Part shown: one piece after another, positions 1 through 6,535 of the stretch
How positions within the stretch are numbered: position 1 is the first letter of the stretch
Layout of the letters: each line of letters starts with the position of its first letter
NCBI GenBank assembly: GCA_027293795.1
Contig: JAPYLE010000041.1
Coordinates: forward strand, 1 to 9,105
Origin: Rickettsia endosymbiont of Ixodes persulcatus
GTDB taxonomy: Bacteria; Pseudomonadota; Alphaproteobacteria; Rickettsiales; Rickettsiaceae
Direction: 5' to 3'
Length of the DNA: 9,105 nt
The notes under the pieces: model-generated
The model's input: only the letters and a program-made list of their open reading frames with translations
Database searches by the model: none
What the model was told of the DNA's origin: nothing
Position numbers and translations under genes: made by a program

Positions 1-2211
1 AAAATCCCCGATTTGTTGACCTGCAAGTAAATATTTTACTGTTTTGCCTATATTTGCCAAATCCATTCCGTATAAATAAGCCTTATCACGGTTAACTTCT
101 ATACTTATAGTTGGCATTGCCGATTGTAAATTTCTATTGACGTTTAAGAAAATAGGGTTTGTTTTCATTATATCAATAAATTGTTGTGATATTTTATCTA
201 GGTCATCATATTCAAGGTTTGTTTGAATAGTAAACTCGATAGGGCTACTTGCATTTCCGCTAACCATTGAACGTGGATCCATAGCGAAAATCGACATGCC
301 AGGTATTTCGGAAAATTGCTTATTTAACATATTCTTAATAGTTTCTTGTGAACAAGAACGCTCACTCCAGGCTTTTAACGGCATGAACCCAAAAACCTTA
401 TCACTACCGCCTGCACCTATTACCATCAGATAACCTAATATATCTTTATAATTAGCAAGGATCTTTTCGGCTTCCGTTACTACTTTAGTAGAAGATTCTA
501 AACTAGACCCTTCAGGTCCTTTAAGAGAAAGTTGTAAAAATCCGTCATCTTCTTGCGGTACAAAAACTTTTTGAGTAAATTTAAAACTAATAATCAGCAC
601 TATAAATGATGATGCAATAATGATGACAAATTTCTTTTTATTTTCAAAAGTTAGGTTTAGATAATAAATATATTTATTCAAAATAAATTGTAGAATATCA
701 TTAAACTTTACTAAGAATTGTGGTAAGTCCGTATTATGTTTTGTAACCATACGACTTGAAATCATAGGAGTCAAAGTTAAAGCAACAAATCCTGAGAACA
801 GAACACAAAATGCTAAAGTCCAAGCAAATTCAATAAATAGTTTCCCGATAAAACCCTCTATAAAACCGACAGGTAAAAATACGGCAGCAAGCGTAATAGT
901 CATAGCAATGATTGCAAAGCCGATTTCTTTAGAAGCAAGCGTAGCTGCTTCCATGGGTTTATGCCCCATTTCATTATATCTAAAAATGTTTTCAAGCATA
1001 ACTATTGCATCGTCTACTACAAGACCTATAGCAAGTATCATAGCAAGGAGCGTAAATATATTAATAGAAAATCCAAAAGCATACATTACGCTAAAAGTAC
1101 TGATCAACGATACCGGAATCGTCACAAACGGAATTAAGGTAATTTTAGCAGAAGCAAGAAATAAATAAGTGACTAAAACTACTAATATTAAAGCTTCAAA
1201 AATTGTTTGAAATACCGCATAAATTAATGCTTTTACAGGTGTTGCTCCATCGTATGCGATACCCATGCTTATTCCTTTGGGCATTGATTCTTTAATTCTT
1301 TCTAATTCTTTAGTTACTTCATTTGATAAATCTATGACGTTAGCTTTTGATTCTTTTATAAGACCAAGGGCAATAGAGCTTTTGCCGTTATATCTAAAAA
1401 TTATGTCCTTATCGGGAGAAGTTAAAGATATTTTCGCAATGTCTCGTAATTTTATTATGCTTCCGTTTTGTACTTTTAGAATAATATTGCCGAATTCTTC
1501 CGATGTAGATAAAGAACCTTCAAGAGTTACTATAAAATTATTACTTCTTGTTTTAATTGTGCCTGCGGGATAATCTTTATTTTGTTCTTTTATTGCAGAT
1601 TCAATCTCCAATAAAGAAATTTTATGCTGATATAATTTTTTGGAGTCGGGTTCTATTCTCATTATATATTCCCTGCCTCCGTAAATTTGTGATTGTCCTA
1701 CGCTTTCAAGTTTATCTAAAGGTGTTTGTAGACTATCTTTGACGATCTTTGTTAATTCTAAATCGCTATATTGATCACTTTCAATACTTATGAAAAGACT
1801 TGGAAAACTATCGGCATCAAGTTTTGCAACCGACGGAGCTTTCATATCTTGCGGAAACATATAAGTGATATCCGATATTTTAGAACGAACATCGTTTAGT
1901 GCTACTTCAATATCAGTAGATAGTAGAAACGATAAAGTAATACTACCTTCACCGGTGGAACTTTGAGAAGTTATATAATCTAAATTTTTAACCGTCTTTA
2001 AAGCTTTTTCTATACGTGTCGTTATTTCTTTTTCCATATATAAAGCATCGGCACCTGCATAATAAGCATTGACGTTTATAATGGGAACTGAAATATCTGG
2101 AATTCCTCTAATTTGTAGTTTGGTAAAAAAAATTGCTCCAAGAGCTACGATAACCAAGCTCAAAACCGTAGCAAATACCGGACGTTTAATGCAAATTTCA
2201 GACAATAACAT
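1..2211 (-). CDS. RND-family efflux transporter (AcrB/AcrD-like, HAE1 type), 3' end beyond window
   Basis: Inner-membrane proton-driven drug/solute exporter of the AcrB/MexB superfamily. The minus strand is open for 737 codons from an ATG at 2211 to the window edge. The family is usually about 1000-1050 residues, so roughly the last 280 residues lie outside. The N-terminus has the usual cytoplasmic lead and first membrane helix (IKRPVFATVLSLVIVALGA, about residues 8-26), followed by a porter domain with the AYYAGADA segment matching the family's xYPGA motif. The transmembrane 4 proton-relay pair is present as VVDDAIVMLEN with Asp400/Asp401, equivalent to E. coli AcrB Asp407/408. The next helices carry a conserved TLTPMISSRM segment. 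Another membrane segment lies near residues 525-545, followed by VPQEDDGF, matching AcrB PDEDQG. No Shine-Dalgarno sequence precedes the ATG. No membrane-fusion partner gene lies on the upstream side; the downstream side is not visible. The substrate cannot be told from sequence. Confidence 0.93.
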   Translation of the reverse strand, partial: MLLSEICIKRPVFATVLSLVIVALGAIFFTKLQIRGIPDISVPIINVNAYYAGADALYMEKEITTRIEKALKTVKNLDYITSQSSTGEGSITLSFLLSTDIEVALNDVRSKISDITYMFPQDMKAPSVAKLDADSFPSLFISIESDQYSDLELTKIVKDSLQTPLDKLESVGQSQIYGGREYIMRIEPDSKKLYQHKISLLEIESAIKEQNKDYPAGTIKTRSNNFIVTLEGSLSTSEEFGNIILKVQNGSIIKLRDIAKISLTSPDKDIIFRYNGKSSIALGLIKESKANVIDLSNEVTKELERIKESMPKGISMGIAYDGATPVKALIYAVFQTIFEALILVVLVTYLFLASAKITLIPFVTIPVSLISTFSVMYAFGFSINIFTLLAMILAIGLVVDDAIVMLENIFRYNEMGHKPMEAATLASKEIGFAIIAMTITLAAVFLPVGFIEGFIGKLFIEFAWTLAFCVLFSGFVALTLTPMISSRMVTKHNTDLPQFLVKFNDILQFILNKYIYYLNLTFENKKKFVIIIASSFIVLIISFKFTQKVFVPQEDDGFLQLSLKGPEGSSLESSTKVVTEAEKILANYKDILGYLMVIGAGGSDKVFGFMPLKAWSERSCSQETIKNMLNKQFSEIPGMSIFAMDPRSMVSGNASSPIEFTIQTNLEYDDLDKISQQFIDIMKTNPIFLNVNRNLQSAMPTISIEVNRDKAYLYGMDLANIGKTVKYLLAGQQIGDF

Positions 2212-2244
2212 TGGATTTAATATATTTTTTTAATATTTTATTTT

Positions 2245-2281
2245 GAAATCGGGGGGAAGAAACGCTTCAAATCCTGATTTC
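2245..2281 (-). other. Structured element in the RND gene leader
   Basis: GAAATCGGG at 2245-2253 pairs with CCTGATTTC at 2273-2281 (nine pairs including one G-U). Inside it, GAAG (2256-2259) pairs with CTTC (2265-2268) around a five-base loop. On the minus strand this would fold in the 5' untranslated leader of the transporter mRNA, about 34 nt before the ATG. The sequence 3' of it on that strand is A-rich, so it is not an intrinsic terminator. It may be a regulatory leader or an eroded repeat; function unknown. Confidence 0.35.
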
Positions 2282-2285
2282 TACA

Positions 2286-2330
2286 ATTTTACCCAATAGT
2301 AAATTACAAAAAGTAATTTGCTATTGACAA
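2286..2330 (-). promoter_or_regulatory. Weak candidate promoter for the RND gene
   Basis: On the minus strand TAAAAT (plus 2286-2291) is a five-of-six match to a sigma-70 -10 box, but the sequence 16-18 bases upstream is a poor -35. An alternative pairing is TTGTCA (plus 2325-2330) with TAATTT (plus 2301-2306), 18 bases apart, which has a better -35 and a weaker -10. Both overlap the inverted repeat at 2294-2326. With the TAAAAT choice the leader would be about 65-70 nt. Position and orientation suit the divergent gene; the assignment is inference. Confidence 0.25.
2294..2326. repeat. 14-bp-arm inverted repeat (hairpin), dispersed copy
   Basis: CAATAGTAAATTAC (2294-2307), a five-A loop (2308-2312), then GTAATTTGCTATTG (2313-2326). 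The arms match at 13 of 14 positions, and the mismatch becomes a G-U pair in one RNA strand. A degenerate relative lies at 8532-8557 with similar flanks. No T-tract follows the hairpin on either strand, so it is unlikely to be a plain terminator. It may be a dispersed palindromic element, or an operator, because it overlaps the possible RND promoter. Confidence 0.7.
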
Positions 2331-2473
2331 TAAATTAGGGTTTTAATGATAAATTTTCACTTTAATTACTTGATTAAGATAGTTTTAACAGTATTACTGA
2401 TGTAAAATGGCTACATTTTTCTATAAATTAATACAATAACGTATATATTTTAAACTTTGTAAATAACTGGCAT

Positions 2474-2501
2474 TTGCAGTATGTGGGTAGTTTGTTATAA
2501 T
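2474..2501 (+). promoter_or_regulatory. Extended -10 sigma-70 promoter for the HU-like gene
   Basis: A perfect TATAAT at 2496-2501 is preceded by TGT, giving the extended -10 form TGnTATAAT. TTGCAG at 2474-2479 is a fair -35 with a 16-base spacer. Transcription would start near 2508, leaving an AT-rich leader of about 100 nt before the ATG at 2609. It is the best -10 in the divergent intergenic region. Confidence 0.6.
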
Positions 2502-2589
2502 TAACTCACATAAAAAATATATTGATGTATATTATTGCCAGTTGTATATATTTTTCTATAAAAAAATATCAATGCATATTAACCCATTA

Positions 2590-2596
2590 AAGGAGA
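2590..2596 (+). promoter_or_regulatory. Strong Shine-Dalgarno site of the HU-like gene
   Basis: AAGGAGA lies 12 bases before the ATG at 2609, slightly long spacing. It supports 2609 over the internal in-frame ATG at 2642, which has only A-rich sequence upstream even though 2642 matches the usual HU N-terminus (MNKTE). This is the only strong Shine-Dalgarno site seen in front of a gene in the window. Confidence 0.65.
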
Positions 2597-2608
2597 GTTG
2601 ATTTTATT

Positions 2609-2941
2609 ATGAGTGCACATAACAAAAAAGAACCAAAAAAAATGAATAAAACCGAATTTATAGCATTTATGACCAACCATGGTCATAATAATAAACATGC
2701 TTCACATAAATTATTAACAAAAGCTGATGCCGAGAAAGCACTTAATTTAGTTCTTGATAGTGTGATTAATGCTATAAAGAGTCACCATAATCTTAATATA
2801 ACAGGTTTTGGTTCATTTGAAATACATCATAGAAAAGCACGTGAGGGTCGTAATCCAAAAACCGGAGCAAAAATGAAAATAGACGCTTACAATCAACCTA
2901 CTTTTAGAGCCGGAAGAAAAATGAAAGAAGCTTGTAATTAA
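2609..2941 (+). CDS. HU-family (DNABII) DNA-binding protein with a His-rich insertion
   Basis: Small basic nucleoid protein of the HU/IHF family, which dimerises, bends DNA and compacts the chromosome. At 110 residues it is longer than the usual 90. An 11-residue N-terminal extension precedes MNKTEFIAF (from residue 12), where typical HU proteins begin. The dimer core continues with KADAEKALNLVLDSVINAI (38-56) and GFGSFE (66-71). The DNA-binding arm has GRNPKTG (80-86) with the intercalating Pro83, and the C-terminus is FRAGRKMKEA (99-108). Between helices 1 and 2 is an extra stretch of about nine residues, HGHNNKHASHK (24-34), rich in histidine. Further His pairs occur at 59-60 and 73-74. 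The gene has its own promoter and a strong ribosome-binding site, suggesting high expression. HU rather than IHF is favoured by the core sequence. Confidence 0.93.
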   Translation: MSAHNKKEPKKMNKTEFIAFMTNHGHNNKHASHKLLTKADAEKALNLVLDSVINAIKSHHNLNITGFGSFEIHHRKAREGRNPKTGAKMKIDAYNQPTFRAGRKMKEACN

Positions 2942-2965
2942 TGATTCTGATTTACCATTATAAAT

Positions 2966-3006
2966 GCTTTATTGTATAGTCCCTACAAAAGGGCTTTGTT
3001 GTATGG
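2966..3006. repeat. Imperfect 14-bp direct repeat
   Basis: GCTTTATTGTATAG (2966-2979) and GCTTTGTTGTATGG (2993-3006) match at 12 of 14 bases with a 27-base period. The second copy leads into the GC-richer palindromic segment, so the pair may mark an insertion boundary or duplication. The similarity could also be partly chance in AT-rich DNA. Confidence 0.35.
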
Positions 3007-3087
3007 CTCTAGAAAAATGCTTCGGTGTTATACCGTGACTTGACCATGTCATTCAAGGAGTAACTTATAGCACTAATAATTTTCTGA

Positions 3088-3111
3088 ACCCCGTTTACAA
3101 GCTTACGGGGT
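3088..3111. repeat. 7-bp perfect stem-loop
   Basis: ACCCCGT (3088-3094) and ACGGGGT (3105-3111) form a perfect GC-rich stem around a ten-base loop. No T-tract follows on either strand, so it is not a classical intrinsic terminator. It fits as one arm pair of the surrounding palindromic element. Confidence 0.5.
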
Positions 3112-3124
3112 AACACTAGAAAAA

Positions 3125-3157
3125 CCGGCTCATGCAACAATGCTCTGCAAAAGCCGG
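3125..3157. repeat. 6-bp stem-loop with nested pairing
   Basis: CCGGCT (3125-3130) pairs with AGCCGG (3152-3157). Within the 21-base loop TGCA (3133-3136) can pair with TGCA (3146-3149), giving a bulged longer hairpin. It lies 14 bases after the 3088-3111 hairpin; both probably belong to one eroded palindromic element. Confidence 0.45.
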
Positions 3158-3246
3158 AATGATATAGAACACTTCTTAAGTACAATTCAATAATGATATT
3201 ACAACCATAAACCATTTCTTGTTACTATGATAACTCTTTTTATATT

Positions 3247-4041
3247 ATGATAATCGAACGTCTTGAGTTTAACTTAAAACACAATAAGCTATACAATAGT
3301 TGGCTTATCGAAGCTGAAAATATAGAGCAAGCTTTAAAAGACGTAGAAGATTTTATATATGTTAAGCTTTTTAAGAATAACATTCCTCTTGAAAATAATC
3401 CTGATTATCATTTTATCGTTAGGGAAACTTCAGGTACATCTAATGCTAAAAATATTTCTATTGAACAAATAAGAAAGTTACAAGACTTTTTAAGTAAAAC
3501 TTCTGCAATCTCAGGTTATAAAGTTGCCGTAATTTATTCGGCGGATCTTATGAATTTGAATGCAGCAAATTCATGCTTAAAAATTCTTGAAGATGCACCA
3601 AAGAACAGTTACATTTTTTTAATTACTTCAAGAGCTGCAAGTATTATTTCTACGATTAGATCAAGATGTTTTAAAATTAATATTAGATCATCTATCCATC
3701 ATACTCAAAACGAATTATATTCTGAGTTTATTCAGCCGATAGCAGATAATGAGACGTTAGATTTTATTAATCGTTTTACTACTAAAGACCGAGAATTATG
3801 GCTAGATTTTATTGATAACGTATCATTATTAATGAATAGAATTCTTAAAAAATCTGCTAACGTTAATATTGAACTTCTAGATTTAGAAAATAAGATTTTT
3901 AATAAACTATCCAATCAACATCCTTCATATTTACTGCAAAAATTTACTGACATAAAAAAGTTAATATATAATACCATTGATTATGATTTGGACTTAAAAG
4001 CAAGTTATATATTAGTGGTTAATGAATTTTCTAGTAATTGA
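3247..4041 (+). CDS. holB: DNA polymerase III delta-prime subunit (clamp loader), short form
   Basis: Delta-prime is the stator subunit of the clamp loader, which opens the beta sliding clamp and places it on primed DNA during replication. The 264-residue product has the AAA+ core features of the family: KNISIEQIRKLQDFL (68-82), the region before sensor 1 LNAANSCLKILEDAP (104-118, matching LNxxAANALLKxLEEP), FLITSRA (124-130) and the arginine-finger SRC motif in TIRSRCF (136-142). There is no Walker A loop at the N-terminus and no four-cysteine zinc ribbon. E. coli delta-prime also lacks ATP-binding activity but has the zinc module and is about 334 residues, so this is a reduced form. The C-terminal collar region is divergent. 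The ATG is the first in frame, with no visible Shine-Dalgarno site. It is separated from ffh by 223 bp. Confidence 0.88.
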   Translation: MIIERLEFNLKHNKLYNSWLIEAENIEQALKDVEDFIYVKLFKNNIPLENNPDYHFIVRETSGTSNAKNISIEQIRKLQDFLSKTSAISGYKVAVIYSADLMNLNAANSCLKILEDAPKNSYIFLITSRAASIISTIRSRCFKINIRSSIHHTQNELYSEFIQPIADNETLDFINRFTTKDRELWLDFIDNVSLLMNRILKKSANVNIELLDLENKIFNKLSNQHPSYLLQKFTDIKKLIYNTIDYDLDLKASYILVVNEFSSN

Positions 4042-4107
4042 ACTCGATATCACTCTGCACCCCTTTCACGTTATCCATAAAACAACAAAATATATTGAGA
4101 GAAATAT

Positions 4108-4127
4108 ACTTCTTTTGAAAGAAGTTT
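4108..4127 (+). terminator. Weak candidate terminator of holB
   Basis: ACTTCTT (4108-4114), loop TTGA, then AAGAAGT (4119-4125) make a perfect seven-pair stem followed by only TT and then AAAA. It lies 66 bases after the holB stop. The stem is AT-rich and the T-tract short, so termination here is uncertain. Confidence 0.3.
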
Positions 4128-4138
4128 AAAATAATGGG

Positions 4139-4174
4139 GTATTCAAGACGGAAAGCAGTTCCCATCTCGAATAC
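4139..4174. other. Stable hairpin between holB and ffh, possible small RNA or attenuator
   Basis: GTATTCAAGA (4139-4148) pairs with TCTCGAATAC (4165-4174) at nine of ten positions. A nested stem GGAA (4150-4153) / TTCC (4159-4162) closes the loop AAAGCAG region. On the plus strand it is followed, a few bases later, by a T-rich tract (about 4178-4197), so it could act as a terminator. It sits just upstream of the ffh promoter. It does not match the SRP 4.5S RNA fold or a complete 5S rRNA. Function unknown. Confidence 0.4.
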
Positions 4175-4195
4175 AAATTTAATTTATGTTTTATT

Positions 4196-4223
4196 TTGAC
4201 TATTGTTCATTTACTCGTAATAT
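4196..4223 (+). promoter_or_regulatory. Sigma-70 promoter for ffh
   Basis: TTGACT (4196-4201, five of six to consensus) and TAATAT (4218-4223) are separated by 16 bases. Transcription would start near 4230, giving a leader of about 35 nt to the ffh ATG at 4265. A small GTTC-TAT-GAAC hairpin (4231-4241) would fall at the transcript's 5' end. Position and match make this the most likely ffh promoter. Confidence 0.6.
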
Positions 4224-4264
4224 ATATTAGGTTCTATGAACTTTATTAAAATCAAATTATTTAC

Positions 4265-5614
4265 ATGTTTAAAACTTTAACACAAAATTTAACGAAGACT
4301 TTTGATAAACTAGTCAGCTCAGGAATTTTGACGGAAGCCCAAATAGATGCTGCTATGCGGGATATAAGAGTGGCTCTTTTAGAGTCGGATGTAGCGTTGC
4401 CGGTGATAAAAGATTTTATAGCGGAAGTTAAACAAAAAGCACTAGGGCAGGAGGTTATTAAGTCTGTTTCACCTGGGCAGATGATAATTAAAATTATCCA
4501 TGAAGAGATGATAAATCTTTTAGCTGCCGGTGAAATTGAGACAAAGCTAAATTTAAATTCAAAGTCGCCTGTAAATTTCCTAATGGTAGGGTTGCAAGGT
4601 AGTGGTAAAACTACAGCGAGTAGTAAACTTGCTTTACGACTTAAAAATCAAAATAAAAAAGTTTTACTTGTTTCTCTGGATACTTACAGACCGGCAGCAC
4701 AAGAGCAGCTAGCTATACTTGCAAATTCGGTACAGATTAATTCATTACCTATTGTGCAAGGTGAGAAACCTCTTGATATTGTCAAAAGAGCTATTGCTGA
4801 AGCTAAACTCTCTGCTTATGATGTCGTAATTTATGATACTGCCGGTAGAACACAAATTGATAAAGAGATGATGGAGGAGGCACTATCAATAAAAAAGATA
4901 GTGGAGCCTACGGAAACTTTATTAGTAATTGACAGTATGACAGGGCAGGATGCAGTAGTTACGGCAAGTAGCTTTAATGAAAAGTTAGAACTTTCAGGAT
5001 TAATTTTATCTAGAATTGACGGTGATTCTAAAGGCGGTGCAGCGCTTAGTGTAAAATATATTACCAAAAAGCCGATTAAATTCTTGAGTAGCGGTGAAAA
5101 ACTAACCGATTTAGAAGAGTTCGATGCTAAACGTTTAGCTTCTCGAATACTTGATATGGGCGATATTATATCCTTTGTTGAAAAAGCAGCCGGTATCGTT
5201 GATAGAGAAGAAGCGGAAAAAACAGCTGCTAAATTAAAAAAAGGTAAATTCGATCTAAATGATTATATGCAGCAAATGAGAAGCATAAAAAAAATGGGAG
5301 GTTTTGGAAGTATACTTAGCATGTTACCGGGTAGCGGTAAAATTATGGATCAAATAGATCAGTCAAAATTAAATAGTAAAATAATTGAACATCAAGAAGC
5401 AATTATTTTATCTATGACGCCGAAAGAACGTAAGAATCCCGATATAATTAATGCCTCTCGCAGAAAACGTATAGCTCTAGGTGCCGGTACTACAGTACAA
5501 AAGGTAAATATTTTACTAAAACAATATAAGCAAATAAGCGATATGATGAAAAAAGCAAGTAAAATGAACCCTAAAAATCTATTACGTAGTGGATTTGGAA
5601 AATTGTTTTCGTAA
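4265..5614 (+). CDS. ffh: Signal recognition particle protein Ffh (SRP54 GTPase)
   Basis: Ffh binds 4.5S RNA and the signal sequences of nascent membrane and secreted proteins, and docks the ribosome on the receptor FtsY in a GTP-dependent way. The 449-residue length is normal. The N domain is residues 1-100 (TEAQIDAAMRDIRVALLESDVAL). The G domain has the P-loop GLQGSGKTT (109-117), DTYRPAAQEQL (139-149), DTAGR (191-195) and SRIDGDSKGG (249-258), where the usual TKxD reads SRID. The closing loop is FLSSGEKLTDLEEF (273-286). The methionine-rich M domain (about 325-449) includes MRSIKKMGGFGSILSMLPG (338-356) and SMTPKER (383-389), then the RNA-binding SRRKRIALGAGTTVQ (398-412). No Shine-Dalgarno site precedes the ATG. 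The decayed Rpn gene follows after nine bases. Confidence 0.97.
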   Translation: MFKTLTQNLTKTFDKLVSSGILTEAQIDAAMRDIRVALLESDVALPVIKDFIAEVKQKALGQEVIKSVSPGQMIIKIIHEEMINLLAAGEIETKLNLNSKSPVNFLMVGLQGSGKTTASSKLALRLKNQNKKVLLVSLDTYRPAAQEQLAILANSVQINSLPIVQGEKPLDIVKRAIAEAKLSAYDVVIYDTAGRTQIDKEMMEEALSIKKIVEPTETLLVIDSMTGQDAVVTASSFNEKLELSGLILSRIDGDSKGGAALSVKYITKKPIKFLSSGEKLTDLEEFDAKRLASRILDMGDIISFVEKAAGIVDREEAEKTAAKLKKGKFDLNDYMQQMRSIKKMGGFGSILSMLPGSGKIMDQIDQSKLNSKIIEHQEAIILSMTPKERKNPDIINASRRKRIALGAGTTVQKVNILLKQYKQISDMMKKASKMNPKNLLRSGFGKLFS

Positions 5615-5623
5615 ATTTATACT

Positions 5624-6506
5624 ATGTCAAAAAAGAAAAAGCCTAAACATGATGAGATTGTACGAAGTGCATTTGAAAATTCGATAGTCGCTAAAGAGTT
5701 TTTTGAAATGCATTTACCTCCTCATATACAAAACTTACTTTCTTTTGAAACTCTTAAAATGGAGAAAGGTAGTTTTGTAGATATAAAAAATCTACATTGG
5801 ACATTTTATTTTCAGCTAAATTTTGCGGTGAAGACGGTTACTTATTTTTATTATTAGAACAAAACCTGATTATTATATGGCTTTTCATTTGTTTAAGTAT
5901 ATGTTAAACATTGCTGAATATCATATGAAAACAACGAAAAATAAGAAATTTCCTTTTATATATCCGTGCGTATTCTATAACGGTATACAAAAATATAACG
6001 CTCCTCGTAATTTATGGGAGTTGTTTGATCATGGTGAACTTAAAAATACTTGGATTAATGATTATCAACTTATAAACGTGCATGATATATCTGATCAAAA
6101 ATTGAAAGAAAATGCTTGGTCTGGAATTTTACAATTTTTTATGAAGCATATACACGAGCGAGATTTATTAAAGAGATGGCAAGAAATAGCTGATCTTTTA
6201 CCTGAATTTATTAAAATTAATATCGGTATTGATTATATAGAGCTAATTTTGTCCTACACCTTGAATAAAATCAAAGAAAATGATAAAATAGAAGTAGAAA
6301 AAATGCTTAAATCGCATTTAAACCCTAACTTAGGAGCAAAAATCATGGGAAGCTTAGCACATCATTGGGAGCAACAAGGTATAGAAAGGGGAAGAAGAAA
6401 AGAAAAAATTATTATAGCGAAAAATTTAATCAAAGCCGGTTTAAAAATTGACTTAATAATTGCCTCAACCAGATTAAAAAAAGAAGAAATTGAGAAACTA
6501 ACATAA
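5624..6506 (+). pseudogene. Rpn/transposase_31 family (PD-(D/E)XK nuclease-like) gene, frameshifted
   Basis: Remnant of the Rpn family (recombination-promoting nuclease / putative transposase). The N-terminal part from 5624 reads MSKKKKPKHDEIVRSAFENS, then EFFEMHLPPHIQNLLSFETL and GSFVDIKNLH, as in family members. Frame is lost near 5799-5800: one missing base between CATT and GGAC would restore the expected SDILFSAKFCGEDGYLFLLLE, which continues in the next frame. Frame is lost again at 5860-5862, where EHQSKPDYYMAF is reduced to E plus two bases before KPDYY, a deletion of 3n+1 bases. The rest is open from about 5862 to 6504 and contains FPFIYPCVFYNGIQKY and the typical C-terminus with QGIERGRRKEK. 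The lesions hit the presumed nuclease core, so activity is unlikely. A 209-codon 3' frame with an internal ATG at 5877 persists. It sits nine bases after ffh in the same direction. Confidence 0.85.
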
Positions 6507-6535
6507 ATTATCTGCATTCTTCAAAAATATAAAAT

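Larger units (their letters stand above)
2942..3246. other. Structured intergenic region, probably an eroded Rickettsia palindromic element
   Basis: This 305-bp stretch lies between the HU-like gene and holB. It holds an imperfect 14-base direct repeat (2966-3006), a segment at 3031-3056 resembling the ACCGTGGCTTGACCACGGT palindrome common in Rickettsia intergenic repeats (recalled, not searched), and two stem-loops (3088-3111, 3125-3157). The part from about 2993 to 3160 is richer in G+C than its surroundings. A 68-codon open frame on the minus strand (3009-3215) has no recognisable domain or ribosome site. I treat it as a by-product of the repeat. There is no strong terminator for HU and no clear promoter for holB; TATGAT at 3226-3231 is a possible -10 without a good -35. 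Confidence 0.45.

Noticed and set aside
908..1742. Several plus-strand open frames of 60-100 codons
   Set aside because: They lie antisense to the RND transporter frame, which has clear family motifs throughout; no domain or ribosome site supports them.
2324..2353. Plus-strand TTGACA with GATAAA 18 bases later as a second HU promoter
   Set aside because: The -10 is only a moderate match, the TTGACA is part of the repeat, and a much better promoter lies at 2474-2501 nearer the gene.
3009..3215. 68-codon minus-strand open frame
   Set aside because: No ribosome site or recognisable domain, and it coincides with the palindromic repeat block.
4139..4174. Possible 4.5S SRP RNA or 5S rRNA fragment next to ffh
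   Set aside because: GGAAAGCAG and CCCATCTCGAA recall parts of those RNAs, but the conserved SRP core, its symmetric loops and the rest of 5S are missing.
4831..5067. 78-codon minus-strand open frame inside ffh
   Set aside because: Antisense to the conserved GTPase domain of ffh; explained by codon shadowing.
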